A stretch of DNA of 64,000 nucleotides from Amia ocellicauda (lineage: Eukaryota; Chordata; Actinopteri; Amiiformes; Amiidae). How positions within the stretch are numbered: position 1 is the first letter of the stretch; every line of letters starts with the position of its first letter. A model generated the notes under the pieces. The model was not told the DNA's origin. It searched no databases and was given only the letters and a program-made list of their open reading frames with translations. Positions 23,001-33,888 of this stretch are shown here, piece by piece. The translations under genes and the position numbers were made by a program. Location of the stretch: the NCBI RefSeq assembly GCF_036373705.1, contig NC_089856.1:3481501-3545500 (forward strand). Direction: 5' to 3'.

Positions 23001-23309
23001 CAGACAGAAGAGCTTCAGTGTCTCTCTGTGCAGACTGCAGAGCGCTGCACTCCCTGCTGGGGGTCTCTGACTTCTCTCCTTTAAGAAGGACTCACACAGA
23101 TTCTTTAAAACACGGTTGATGGGAGGACTGTCCTTAGAAGACCTTCTCCTGCACACTGGACATTCCCGAGAGCCCTTCTGTCCCCAGTACTGCTCCAGAC
23201 AGGCTTTACAGAAGCTGTGGCTGCATGTCAGTATTACAGGATCCTTGTAGATTTCACAGCACACAGGACAGGAGAGCTCCTCTTCCATTTCAGAAGGACT
23301 TGCTGCCAT
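20081..23309 (-). CDS. TRIM E3 ubiquitin ligase, complete (class IV, TRIM35/39-like)
   Basis: Six exons, all with GT-AG junctions: 22905-23309, 21916-22011, 21608-21838, 21455-21477, 21251-21369, 20081-20607, totalling 1,401 nt or 466 residues. Residues 14-53 form a C3HC4 RING (C14, C17, C29, H31, C34, C37, C50, C53), the E2-binding ubiquitin ligase domain. Residues 91-122 are a B-box 2 (C91, H94, C102, C110, C113, H119, H122). Exons 2-3 encode a coiled coil for dimerisation ([15 protein letters not shown]..., [15 protein letters not shown]). B30.2 spans 292 to the end ([53 protein letters not shown]) and ends VKVSLSVE. Such TRIMs are cytoplasmic and often act in antiviral or inflammatory signalling. 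That role is inferred, but the ISRE-like box 64 bp upstream supports it. Nearest named relatives are TRIM35, TRIM39 and A33-like proteins; orthology cannot be fixed. Confidence 0.93.
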
Positions 23310-23372
23310 TTCTCCACAGAGCTCCAGCCCGTCCTGCTCTCAGTAATGACTTCTGATCCCAGTCTGAGATTT

Positions 23373-23387
23373 ACTTTCACTTTCACT
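23373..23387 (-). promoter_or_regulatory. ISRE/IRF-like element of the TRIM gene at 20081
   Basis: On the minus strand this reads AGTGAAAGTGAAAGT, matching the GAAANNGAAA core of interferon-stimulated response elements. It lies 64-78 bp upstream of the ATG and is conserved at the second intact gene. This suggests interferon or IRF control. Confidence 0.7.
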
Positions 23388-23394
23388 CACTTGC

Positions 23395-24003
23395 AGGCTG
23401 CATACACTTCCTGTGACACTGCAGGTCTGACTGTGTTTCTCATTTTATTACAGATCTTCATTACACATTGAAAACTGGTTACATTTACATCTACAGCTGA
23501 TCCCACAAACACTTCAACACGGTATCAAAGAAAATCAAACTTTAGGGGCAGCATCCTCCCACTGCACTATTGGTTCATTGGAGATTATACATTAATTAAC
23601 ATGAGTCAGGTTTTCTAGATATAATTTAGACAAATCATGCTGTAGTATAATCACAGTGTTGTAGTAAGTCAATCAGTTCAACCCTATATGCGGCACAGAT
23701 CCGCTCCCTCTCTCATCCATTACCTCTTCATCACTCTTTCTTTCTTTCGCTCAAAGATGGACACGAACCCATGGCCACACTTGATACTGCGCACTGAGTA
23801 ACACAAGCTTTAACCTTTCAGAGGCAGCTTCTTTATATTCTGTTGTACCCAGAAGAGTGAATCATTGATCATTCTGGTAATAAAATGCATTTGTCAACAA
23901 GGACTGTTTTTGAGCAATCAAAGGCTGTTTTTTGTTATGTTATTCGCCTACACTCTCACTAATTTGGGTCATATCTCCGACCTTAACAGACTCATGAAAT
24001 TAA
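23395..24003. other. No gene recognised
   Basis: Upstream flank of the TRIM gene, then mixed sequence. No conserved ORF. The 23690-23830 stretch contains no tRNA-like promoter boxes that I could recognise. Confidence 0.35.
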
Positions 24004-24980
24004 TCAGAATTGCATTCTTCTGGAGTGCCTGTCTAGCCTCAGAAAGTAATATTTCGCCAAAGGGGGGAACCTCGTCCGAGTCCTTCGACAGGCGAGCTTG
24101 ATATGGGGCCAGGTGATCACGGTGTAGGACCACCACTCGGCGTCACTTCCAGAGCCACACCCGATAACACACCATCCCCACAATGTTGGGGGGCCCTCCC
24201 AGGCAGGTCTACGTTTCAGGGAGAGTCCCTTCCGACGGTGGGGATTGTAGACCCATACTTGGTCTCCGGCGGTGAATCCCGGGACCCTGCTGTGCTGGTC
24301 GTAGTGGCGCTTCTGGTGGGCCCTGGAGCTGGTGAAGTGGCTGCGGGCACAGCCGCTTCTGAAACTCCCACACGTAATCTGTCCCCACTGGGGGTCCGAC
24401 TCTTGGGACCGGAGGTGCACCAAATGTCAGGTTCACTGGTGTCCGGAGCTCGCGTCCAAGCATCAGGTGTGCGCCCCGTGGTGCACTATCACTGGCGTGG
24501 CATTTTGTGGAGCTTGCGGTCTACCACTTTCCTCGTCTCCGCCGGCGTGGTCGCCTGTCGGGAGGTCCCCTCGTCGCCAGCATTAGAAAGGAGAAGGGCG
24601 CTGTCACCTGGAAACAGGGGTTGTGGCGTGCGTCTGCCGACCTCCACCCACAGCATCTTCGTGCCCAGCATTTTTGCCCTCTGCCCCGTCACAGTCCTCA
24701 GGCTCAGGGAGGTGGTTTCCCACATTGCTTCCAGGATGGTGATGGTTGAAAGTGGTGGGCGCGGCTAACCCCATATTGCGTTGAAGTTCTTCTGGTGTGA
24801 GAGCAAGCTCTGCCTGGACTGAAGGCAGGAACCCAGGGTAGCTCCAGCGTACCATAAACTGTGCATTTGCAGCCAGAGGCCCCAGCTTCTCCCCTGACTT
24901 CCTCTTTAATATGGTCAGGTGCCGGCCCAGGCCGCGATTTGGAACTGGGCATGGTAAGTCTCCCACGCCTCCAATCCATC
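24004..24980 (-). pseudogene. Ty3/gypsy retrotransposon relic (gag-like plus integrase end)
   Basis: On the minus strand, 24463-24330 reads MLGRELRTPVNLTFGAPPVP and 24340-24110 reads RAHQKRHYDQHSRVPGFTAG then DQVWVYNPHRRKGLSLKRRP. These are the C-terminal part of a gypsy integrase (LMLGRELRTPVDL and GDLVWLYNP types). They lie in different frames, with stops. Upstream, at about 24966-24700, a stretch around FLPSVQAELALTPEELQRN may be gag. Protease, RT and RNase H are absent, so the body of the element is deleted. The piece is conspicuously GC-rich against its neighbours. Confidence 0.75.
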
Positions 24981-25189
24981 ATACCACATCACCCGGATTC
25001 TCATGCCATCTTGCAGTCTGGCAGCATTCTCCATGGCGGTTGCCTGGGCAGGTCTGGGTGTCATTGGCCATACTGGTTTTTCCTCTCTGCTCTCTCTCGG
25101 ACTGAGCAGAGACCATAGGGACCGCCCTGTGGGACTGGTGCCAGTGTGTCTGTCTGCTCTGCAGCCCTCAACTCCAGTGATCTGAGCTT

Positions 25190-26285
25190 ACACACTCACA
25201 AAACACAAGTGTATGAAATTAGACATTGACAGTGTGGTGAGAGGAGGCCCCCAATGCCACAGCCCCCTCATGTGTGACAGGAACTTCAGAGCCCACAGGG
25301 TCTGTCAGATACATAATCACACAGACAGACCTCAGGATCACTTGACATGCACTTCATAATGGAAAGTGATCTGATTGAGAAGCTCAGGCTCGACAGCAGA
25401 AGAGAAGTCCACACTGACTAGGATGATCTGTGTGACACATATATAAAAGGCATGATGGACACAGTGTTGGAAGCTTTTTCTCTGAGATTCTAGACACATC
25501 CCAGTTTTTGTCATTACCAGGCTGGAGTTATCTTGTTCCCTCAGTCAGCATCCACTGACTGACAGCAACAACGTCCTTCTGTGGCTGAGATTGGCAGGGT
25601 CTCTCTGACTGGTGTAAATGCCCTCAGGACTCTGAAGCTCCAGTGTCTCTCCTCTCTTCTGCAGCAGAGACACTCTCACCCTCAGTGTGATGTAGGAAGC
25701 ACTAAGGGTGATGAGCCCAGGTACAGAGCACAGCAGACTGGTCAGGTCGGGCAAGAAGTCAGGGGCCGGCAAACAGTAACAATAGGGGCAAACCAGTATT
25801 CATGGTCAAAGGAACTAGCAGGTAGTAAAGAAATCAGGTAAACACTTCAGAGAGGACAATCCAGGGTCAAAACAAAAAGGGTCAGTGCTCAAGAAATAAC
25901 AAAAGCTGTAATCCAGACTTCATTACATTACTTGTCTTTTACAACAGCACTCACCCACCCAGGATTAGAACCCACAACCTTCCAGTTACTAGTCCAGAAC
26001 CCCAACCACTACTCCACAAATGGTAAGTGAAACAAAGGGATATATAGATGTGAAGCAGAGGGAAGCAGGAGATGGGGGAGGGAGTGTAGACCAATGGGAG
26101 AAGAGGGTTGATTGAACAAGTGCACATGGTGATGAGGAATGTCCATTGGAAGATGGGTTTAGTATTCTGGGGATGTGTGGGGGAAGATATCACACTCAGA
26201 TTGCTAACAGATCACTTTGATATCAGTGTGAAGCCCCTTTACTCCAGTGTTTATCAGAGTTTTTGCTCTAGGGTGTTGGCAGCAA
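25190..26285. repeat. Segmental duplication, block 2 (pairs with 960-1645)
   Basis: Positions 25310-25690 match 1060-1440 and 26205-26286 match 1565-1645. Between them about 500 bp (25690-26195), including gtcaaaggaactagcagg, is unrelated to block 1 and resembles a non-autonomous DNA transposon by its caggtaaac and cagggtcaaa phrases. No gene is seen. Confidence 0.6.
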
Positions 26286-26875
26286 TACAGTCCCTTATTG
26301 TAACTCAGTGCTTTAACAATTCATATGTTTTCCTTTGCTCTTTGTGTGCAGATCTGTCTACTGCTTTAGATTTCATTGTGCAGCTTCATATAAGTCTATA
26401 GAGATAGATGTTCAGCCAAAATAACTAACTATATATTGAATTTTCTTGCTCTTTCTGTGTGATGCTTCTTGAATTGGATACGTTGTGTCACAACTGCAAG
26501 ACACTCTGGATAAAGGAATTTGCTCAGATACACCTAAATAAGTCAGTAAGTCAAATAATATTATCATCTGTATTGCTTTTTATCTTAAAGACTAGAATGC
26601 TGAATTACATTTTAAATGGCGCAAGGACAACTGAGAGACATTAAGTTTTTCTATGTGTTTATAGGCCCCATTGTAAATGTACACTGAGAGACATAACCCA
26701 GATCAGTCCATTCCAGTTGAACTTGTTTCTCAGAATGAGCTGTGCAGAACATGTGCTGATCCTGGCAGTGTTTCACTTATATATTGTTGAATTGCTTTTG
26801 TAAAATCTGTGTTATCTTTATCCCCCAAATTGGAACAGATGATTTCCACAAAACTGAAAAAGTATCTAGTGCACC
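26286..26875. repeat. Segmental duplication, block 2 middle (empty site for the 3231 element)
   Basis: Runs parallel to 3164-3230 and then 4734-5295 with no trace of the 1.5-kb long-TIR element, reading gtgtgcagatctgtctactgc across the site. No gene. Confidence 0.65.
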
Positions 26876-27885
26876 TCTTAACAAGCTACCTTCAATCCCT
26901 CATCTCCCCATACATTCCCTCCAGACTACTGCGGTCTTCCGATGCCAGAAGTCTAACTCTGCCTCCCCTCCTCTCCCCTTTCTCCAGAGCCGCTCCTTCT
27001 CATCCCTGGCCCCTAAATGGTGGAACGACCTTCCCACCGAAGTCAAAACAGCAGAGTCCTTGACCTCCTTCTAGCGCTTACTCAAGACACTTCTTTTCAG
27101 ACAGTACTTGTAATATTAGCCCTTTTAATCCCCGTAAGATAGCACTTTACAGCATTTTATCATGCTTCTTGCATTACTAATACTTGTATTATTGATTGAT
27201 TTCCCCCTTGCTCCCTTTCCCATAGCCCTTGACTGTGACCTTACATTTTGACAGCACTTAGGTTTTACTTTCCAAGTGTAATGATTCACAGGACAGCCGA
27301 GGTGGACCCAAGTGCAAGCTCTTATACAGAGGAGGCAAGGCTGACAATGCAAAGGGGATATCCAAAAGACGAGGTTTAAAGACAGTCCAAGGGTCAATAG
27401 ATCAGGCAAACAAGCTGAAACAGGTAATCCAAAGGGGAGGTCATAAAGCGAAGGCAAACGGTCAGGAACACAAGAAAGTCAAAAGCCAGAGGGAATGCTT
27501 AGAAATGCAACAATGAATAAGACAAGACTTAGCAGAGAGTAAAGGGCAAACAGGGCTTAAGTGCAGGGCACAGTGGAGTCCATGGAGCTGGTGGAGAGAG
27601 GGGGAACCAATGAGTGAAGAAGGTTAGTAGGACAAGTGCACATGGAAGGTAGGAATGTTAATTAGAAGATTGCAGGGTTAGTACTCAGGTGATAATGACC
27701 TCTGGTGATGAACAGGGGAACTGTGGCTTGCAGGTCAGACACCAGGCTGTATGACCTCACTTAATGTACTTACCTGTGTAAATTGGAAGTTGTAAAATGT
27801 ATTTTACTTTGAATTGCTTTGTATAATGTAAATTTGAAATTGTTGCCCTTGATAAGGGCATCTGCCAAGAAATAAAAAATCATAT
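26876..27885 (+). mobile_element. L2 LINE 3' end with a nested insertion
   Basis: The C-terminus of ORF2 is readable at 26900-27074 (SRSFSSLAPKWWNDLPTEVK). The 3' UTR then follows and ends in aagggcatctgccaagaaat at about 27870. It is broken at about 27280-27745 by roughly 470 bp of unrelated sequence (taatgattcacagg...), probably a non-autonomous element. The whole L2 piece is absent from block 1 near 5300, so it arrived after that duplication. Confidence 0.75.
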
Positions 27886-28089
27886 TTACATTTCCTACAG
27901 CTAGGGACACTCTGTGCCATTCAGCCCAATAAAGGATCCTGTGCTGAGCATTCAAGTCACAGGTAAGTTTGTTCATCAGCAACTGCAATTGAGAGTCAAG
28001 CTTTCAGTGTTTTAACCTGTTAATTGCAATTGTATTCTGCATAGACTCCCTTTGCTGCAGTAAAATTGTCTCCAAATTACCCAAGATCT

Positions 28090-28181
28090 CACCCAACCAC
28101 CAGTAAGATCCATCCCTGACATCAACATCCCAGCAGTTCCCTCCTGAGCTGAACCCCTCAGAGCCCAGTACACAACACCAC
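28090..28181 (-). pseudogene. Scrap of TRIM B30.2 exon
   Basis: Minus strand: WDVDV is readable after a stretch equivalent to LGSEGFSSG, and the fragment ends in WWLG. It is then joined to agatcttgggtaatt, the same downstream sequence that follows the truncated B30.2 at 5516. This is the block-2 counterpart of that pseudogene, with a further internal deletion. Confidence 0.7.
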
Positions 28182-29915
28182 AGAGCAAAATGAAAGCCCT
28201 GTCAGGCACAGACTGCAACAGTGCCAGTGTAATTGAGACTGTTGTGTTTAAGGGGACACTCCTTTCTGTGTGTTTCTGGGATTTTAAATCCGGTTCAGAT
28301 AGAGGAACCATTTCAGAAGTGCACAGAGGACCCAAGTTAACTTTAGTTCTAATACAATAATGCAAAATAAATGAATGTATGATAGGCTGCAAATTCTCCT
28401 CCCACTCAGAAATGAAGTAGCAGGAGGAGATGTAATTCATAAATAATCAATTGTGTGCACCTCGTGGTGCTGTTGTCGTTTGCCACAAAGACAGCTACAC
28501 AGACCAGTGGAGCAGTCGACTAGCTCAGCTTAGCTAAGTAACAGTTGTTTGCATGTTTACTTATTTATTTATAGATTTATATATTGCACCTGTATTGTAG
28601 TAATGGCAGATACTGTTTGTTAGTTAGGGTAGCAACTTACTTACCGCATTTTGACCATATATCGATGCAGTTTCTGTAATCAGATCCGGTTGCACTGAAA
28701 GCTATTATTATTCTTAGTATTGTTGCATGCTATCAGTGTAACTGCACCACCCTTGTCTGCAATCAGAAGTGGCTGTTAATTGTGCTATTAGTATTTCTGA
28801 CTGGGAGGGACTCATGCGATCCTGAAAGACTTGTGTCATTCAATGCAACACAGGTGTGTACTCTCCACATTAGCTACAGGTGGACTATTTAAATCAGGCA
28901 GACTTCTTTAAGCTAAAACACAAATAAAAGATTAAAAACCAAAAAATTTAAATTAAAGTTCTTGCAGGGACTGTTGGTCTCTCCAGGCAGCACCAGGAGC
29001 TGGAATGGGGCAGGCAATAGTCCACGTGTCCTAACAACGTAAAGAGGAGCGGGGACAAACAAATCCAGCTTCTGCTCTCGTCCGGGGTTGATGATCCAAA
29101 GAAACCATATACAGTCCCAAGAGAAGAATGGCCAAATTAAAATTAAATAAAAAACTTTCCTTAAAAAGATAAAGAAAAGCCCAATGCCTTGTACTTTAAA
29201 TAGTCCATTTGTGGCAAAAAAAATACTAATAAGTCCACAAAATGTAAAAGTAAAATTGAAAAATAAAAGACCTCTAAAATGATATAAAAAAAATACTAAA
29301 AACAAGGGATGCAAGTGGAAACATGAAAATGTAAAAGTAGCAATGTCCACAGGTTCTTATCCGGTAAAACACTACTGTTGTTCAAAAAAACCCTGTATGC
29401 CGTCCTTTCCCTGAATACTATTGTTAGCGTTACAGCAGTCGTCTCAGCCCTTTCTTTCGCTATGCAATCCCTCCCTGGAACTCGCTCTGCAGTCACCTCT
29501 AGATCTCTCCCTCTCAATTTTGCTCTGCAATCTGCCTTCCCCAGCTCCAAACCTGGGAACTTTTTACCTCTCGCCTTTCAGGTGTTCCTCATTGTCAGTT
29601 ATTGACTCTTGTATAACCTGGCGAATAAGCGGGTGCTCTCGTGAATGCGTGATTAGACATGTGCGTATTTAAATCAAATCAATCATGAATAAAACCTGTG
29701 GATATCTGTGTATTGAAGGGCAAAGCAAAGTAAACGAATGTGACTTTAATAATAATAATTGTGATAATAAGAAAGATTTATAGTGAATAAGTGAGAAAAA
29801 AAAATACAAAGCAAACAAATAAAAATAGGCTAACACGCATTATTTCAATGTCCCGCAGGTGACACAGCCTTAAGTGCCCCCCTTCTGAAGGGCCACATTT
29901 CCAAAGGGCAGGTAC
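28182..29915. other. No gene recognised
   Basis: AT-rich sequence with no domain found on either strand. The 28913-29890 stretch has a base composition shift (A-rich plus strand) and could be an old LTR element in minus orientation, but no ends were found. Confidence 0.35.
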
Positions 29916-29922
29916 TCTAGAT

Positions 29923-32900
29923 GTGGGTGGGACTCCAGCAAGGAGAAGACTGGGTGGAGACTCTACACATCAACACCAAGCAGCCATGATGATCTCTCCA
30001 ATTCCTGTCCTGTTCTCTCCTGCCTCACAGAGCGCACCTGCAAAACATTGCCTACCTAATCCCTCTAACCTCATCGCTCTGCCTCTTCCCTCCACCTCTC
30101 TCCCCTCTATTCCCCTCTCAGGTGGTCTGTGGAACTGCCACTCAGCTGCCAACAAGGATGACTTCATCTCTGCTTTCATCTCCCACAACTCTCTGGATTT
30201 CCTGGTTCTCATCGAGACTTGCATCTCCCCTGAGAACTCAACCACCCCTGCTGCCCTATCCTCTCCGTTTGTCCTGTCCCACTCCCCTTGTTTTACCGGG
30301 CAGGGAGGAGGGACGGGGCTGCTGCTCTCCCCTTGTCTCCTCTTCTCTGTCCCCCCGTGTCTCTCCTTTATCACAACTGACAGCTTTGAATTCCATGCAG
30401 TAGAACTCACCTCTCCCTCTCACTTCTTTCTTCCAGTTCTCTAGTGCTCTCCCGGTCCACTCGCCTCCTTCCTGGATGAACTGGACTTCCTTCCCTCCTC
30501 GCTCCCGTCACTGTCCTCACCTACCATCCTCCTTGGAGACTTCAACATCCACCTCTCCAACCCCTCCCACTCTGCTGGATTTCTTCTTCTACTCCACTCT
30601 TTTAACTTCTCTCTCTCCCCGTCTCCCCCCACTCACAGGGCAGGCTGCCAGCTAGATCTCATCTTCTCTAGAGGCTGCTCCACTTCTATGCTCTCCATGA
30701 CACCCCTGGACATCTCAGACCACCACTTCTCCCATCTCCTTCTCCCTTCCTCTACCCTCCCTCCCTCCCCACCCCACCACCCACTCCCTGTCACCTTCCA
30801 CCATCTGCTCCGTCTCCCCCTCCACCTTGGCCTCCACTGCTCTCACTCTCTGAAGAGCCAGTATAATGTTTTATATTCATATTTGAAACACTAATATGAT
30901 CGGCTCCGGCTTCGCCACGACCATCGCCATGATAAGTGGTTTCACAAATGGATGGATGGAAATAATAATATGTCAACAGAGCCAATTGTATTAATTGTCA
31001 AGCAAGCAAATGTTAGCAAGGCTGTCGATGCAGAAGTCCCTCCCAGCATTTGCTTCATGGATTTCTGTGGCTTATCTTAAGGCTGGAGAGGTCACATCAT
31101 AGTGATTGATTGACAGTTGACATGGGATCGGACCTCTCCCAGTACATCAAAGGAAGCCATCTGGTTTCCACATCCCACACCTCCCCCCAGGAAGACAACC
31201 ACAAAGATTACAAAGCCAGTAATCTGACCTCAAAGCAACACTTCTTGGAAGCATGTGACTGGACCCTGCCCACAGAACCACGTCATGTATTGTATAAAAG
31301 CTGTTAAATTTTGTTGTTCAGAGAGACTCCACTCCTTCCAGGCCGGGCATGTTAAATAAATACATTATCCTCTGTGCTTCAATACTTCAATTCTCTACTA
31401 GGTTCTTCACTCTCTTACCTTCCACTGACTGTTTTTCCCATCTATCTATTAACTGTGCTACCTCCTCTTTGTTCTCCTCTCTCACCTCCTTCCTTGATTC
31501 TCTCTGTCCTCTCACATCTCGTCCTGTCTGTCCCTCCCCTCCTCAGCCTTGGATCTCTTACGTCCTCCACTCAGCCCGATCCATTCTGTGTGCCGCTGAA
31601 CAGAAATAGAAGAGGTCCAAACTACCAGCTGCCCTTGACCTCTACCGCTCTCTACTGTCCACATTCTCCTCCTTGCTCACCCCGCTGGCCAAGAATTCTT
31701 ACTTCCAATCACTCATTGAATCCTTTGTCAATAACGCCTGCAAACTCTACTCCCTCTTCCCCCCTCCCCTTCCTCGTCTCTCTCTGCTGATGATTTTGTC
31801 TCCTTCTTCTCCTGCAATATCATAGACATCCGCAGCTCTTCAATAGTCCCCCCTCCTCTCCCAAACCCACGCAGTGTGCCTTGGACCCTCTCCCCACTTG
31901 CCTTCTTGAAGCAACTGCTCCTGATCTACTCCCCTTCATCTCTTCCCTCCTCAACTCCTCACTCCTCTCTGATTGATTCCCCTCTGCATTTAAACAAGCT
32001 GCTGTGATCCCACTCCTCAAGAAACCAAACCTTGACGCCACCTCTCCTCAGAACAACCGCCCCATGTCCCTACTTGTATTCCTCTCAAAGACCCTCGAGT
32101 GTGCTGTGCACCGTCAGCTTTCGGCATTTCTTTCCCATCACTCACTTATTGATCCAGCTTCTGCACAGCTCACTCCATGGAGACTGCTCTACTAGCAGTC
32201 ACTGACTTCCTCAATTGTGCTCGGGTGGCCTCCCACTCCTCAGTCCTAAACCTCCTTGATCTCTCTGCAGTGTTTGTCATTCCAATCACTCCATCTTCCT
32301 CTCCTGCCTTGCTGACCTTTGAATCTCTGGAACTGCTCTAGCCTTGTTCTCCTCCTACCTCAACAACCGGACCTACCAAGTGGCATGGTGAGGTTCTTCG
32401 TCCACACCTCAACCTCTCCTCACAGGCGTACCCCAAGGCTCTGTCCTTGGCCCACTTCTGTTCTCTCTCTACACACGCTCCTTGGGCCCCTTCACATCCC
32501 ATGGTTTCTTCTGCCATTTCTACACAGATGATGCCTAGATCTTCCTGTCTTTTCCCTCCTCTGACCCTCTCATCCCCTCTCGCATCTCTTCCTGTTTGTC
32601 TGCTATCTCCGCCTGGATGCACACACACCACACTTAAACTCAACCTCTTCAAATTGGATCTCCTCTTTTTTACCCCTCTTCCTCACCTTCTACTGATCTC
32701 TCCATCTCAATCCCCTTGGAATCTTTGACACTCTCTCCCTTTTCTTCCACTAAGAACCTAGGAGTCACCTTCCATCCTGTCCTCTCCTACACTCAGCACT
32801 TCACCACACTGACACGCACCTGCTGATTCTTCCTAAGCAACATACGCTGAATCCGACTCTTCTTCACCGACTACTCAACTAGCTGCTCGTCCAGTCCCTG

Positions 32901-33657
32901 GTCCTCTCCCGCCTGTACTACTGCAACTCCTTCCTGGCTGGGCTGCCTGCAACTACTACCCGCCCAGTCCAGTTCATCCAGAAGTCTGTGGCTCACCTGG
33001 TATTGTCCCTGCCATGATTCGCACACGCTACTCCACTGCTCCGCTCTCTCCACTGGCTCCCAAGACATTGACCCTCACCTACTGTTGCCTGGACCAGACT
33101 GTGCCGTACTACCTTCAGACACTCATCTCTCTGTACATCCCCTCCAGACCACTGCGGTCTTCCTGCACCAGAAGACTGACCTTGCATCTGTTCCACTCCC
33201 CTTTCTCCAGAGCCGGCTCCTTTTCATCCCTGGCCCCTAAGTGGTGGAATGACCTTCCAATTGAAGTCACGACTGCTGAGTACCAGACCTTCTTCAAGCT
33301 ATTACTCAAGACGCATCTTTTCAGACTATGCTTGTAATTTAGTAGGTTATTCTCCTGTAAAATTGCACTTCTACAACGTTTTGTCATACTTCTTGCTTTG
33401 CATTACTAGTTCTCGTATTATTTTGATTTCCCCTATGCCCCCTCTCCCATACCTTGATGACTTCACATCTTGTCTGCACTTATGAGCTTTTACAACCTAG
33501 GATGTAGGACTTGTATTGTTTACTGTATATTTCCTATACACTTGTGTAAATTGGAATTTGTAAATTGCATCTTGTTTTGAATTGTACTGTATTTTTGCAC
33601 TTTGTATTGCTCTAATATGTTGTAAGTCACCCTGGACAAATGCATCTGCTGAGAAAT
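29923..33657 (+). mobile_element. L2-clade LINE, longest copy, with nested insertion 30861-31384
   Basis: Endonuclease blocks: LWNCHSAANKDDFISAFISH and LVLIETC near 30130-30220, then LLGDFNIHLSNPSHS near 30535 and DISDHHFSHLLL near 30720, in shifting frames. About 520 bp of foreign sequence (30861-31384) follows, including a tail ending aatggatggatgg. The element then resumes with the linker and RT (AVIPLLKKPNLDATSPQNNR-like, 32000-32200) and the C-terminus LTYCCLDQT...SLAPKWWNDLPIEV at 33060-33330. The 3' UTR with gtaagtcaccctggacaaat ends in an AAT tract. It has multiple frameshifts, so it is inactive. Confidence 0.85.
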
Positions 33658-33658
33658 A

Positions 33659-33757
<99 letters not shown>

Positions 33758-33772
33758 AATAATAATAATTCA
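33658..33772. repeat. Inverted AAT/ATT microsatellite
   Basis: (AAT)n to about 33706, then (ATT)n to about 33753, then (AAT)n again. The strand switch makes it a near-perfect hairpin-forming sequence. The homologous tail at 19887-19933 has only the single AAT run. Confidence 0.9.
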
Positions 33773-33888
33773 CTAATTTATTGTAGGTGTTAATTCACTT
33801 CATCAGGTTTCCATTGGATTAGTCTCCTCTCACACATCCTCTCAGTCTGCAGTTGCCAGCAAGGTCTCAGCTCCATTCAGTGTGTTCT

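Noticed and set aside
24103-25185. Cluster of long ORFs in the GC-rich stretch
   Set aside because: Only the minus-strand gypsy integrase pieces have recognisable motifs. The others reflect low stop frequency at high GC.
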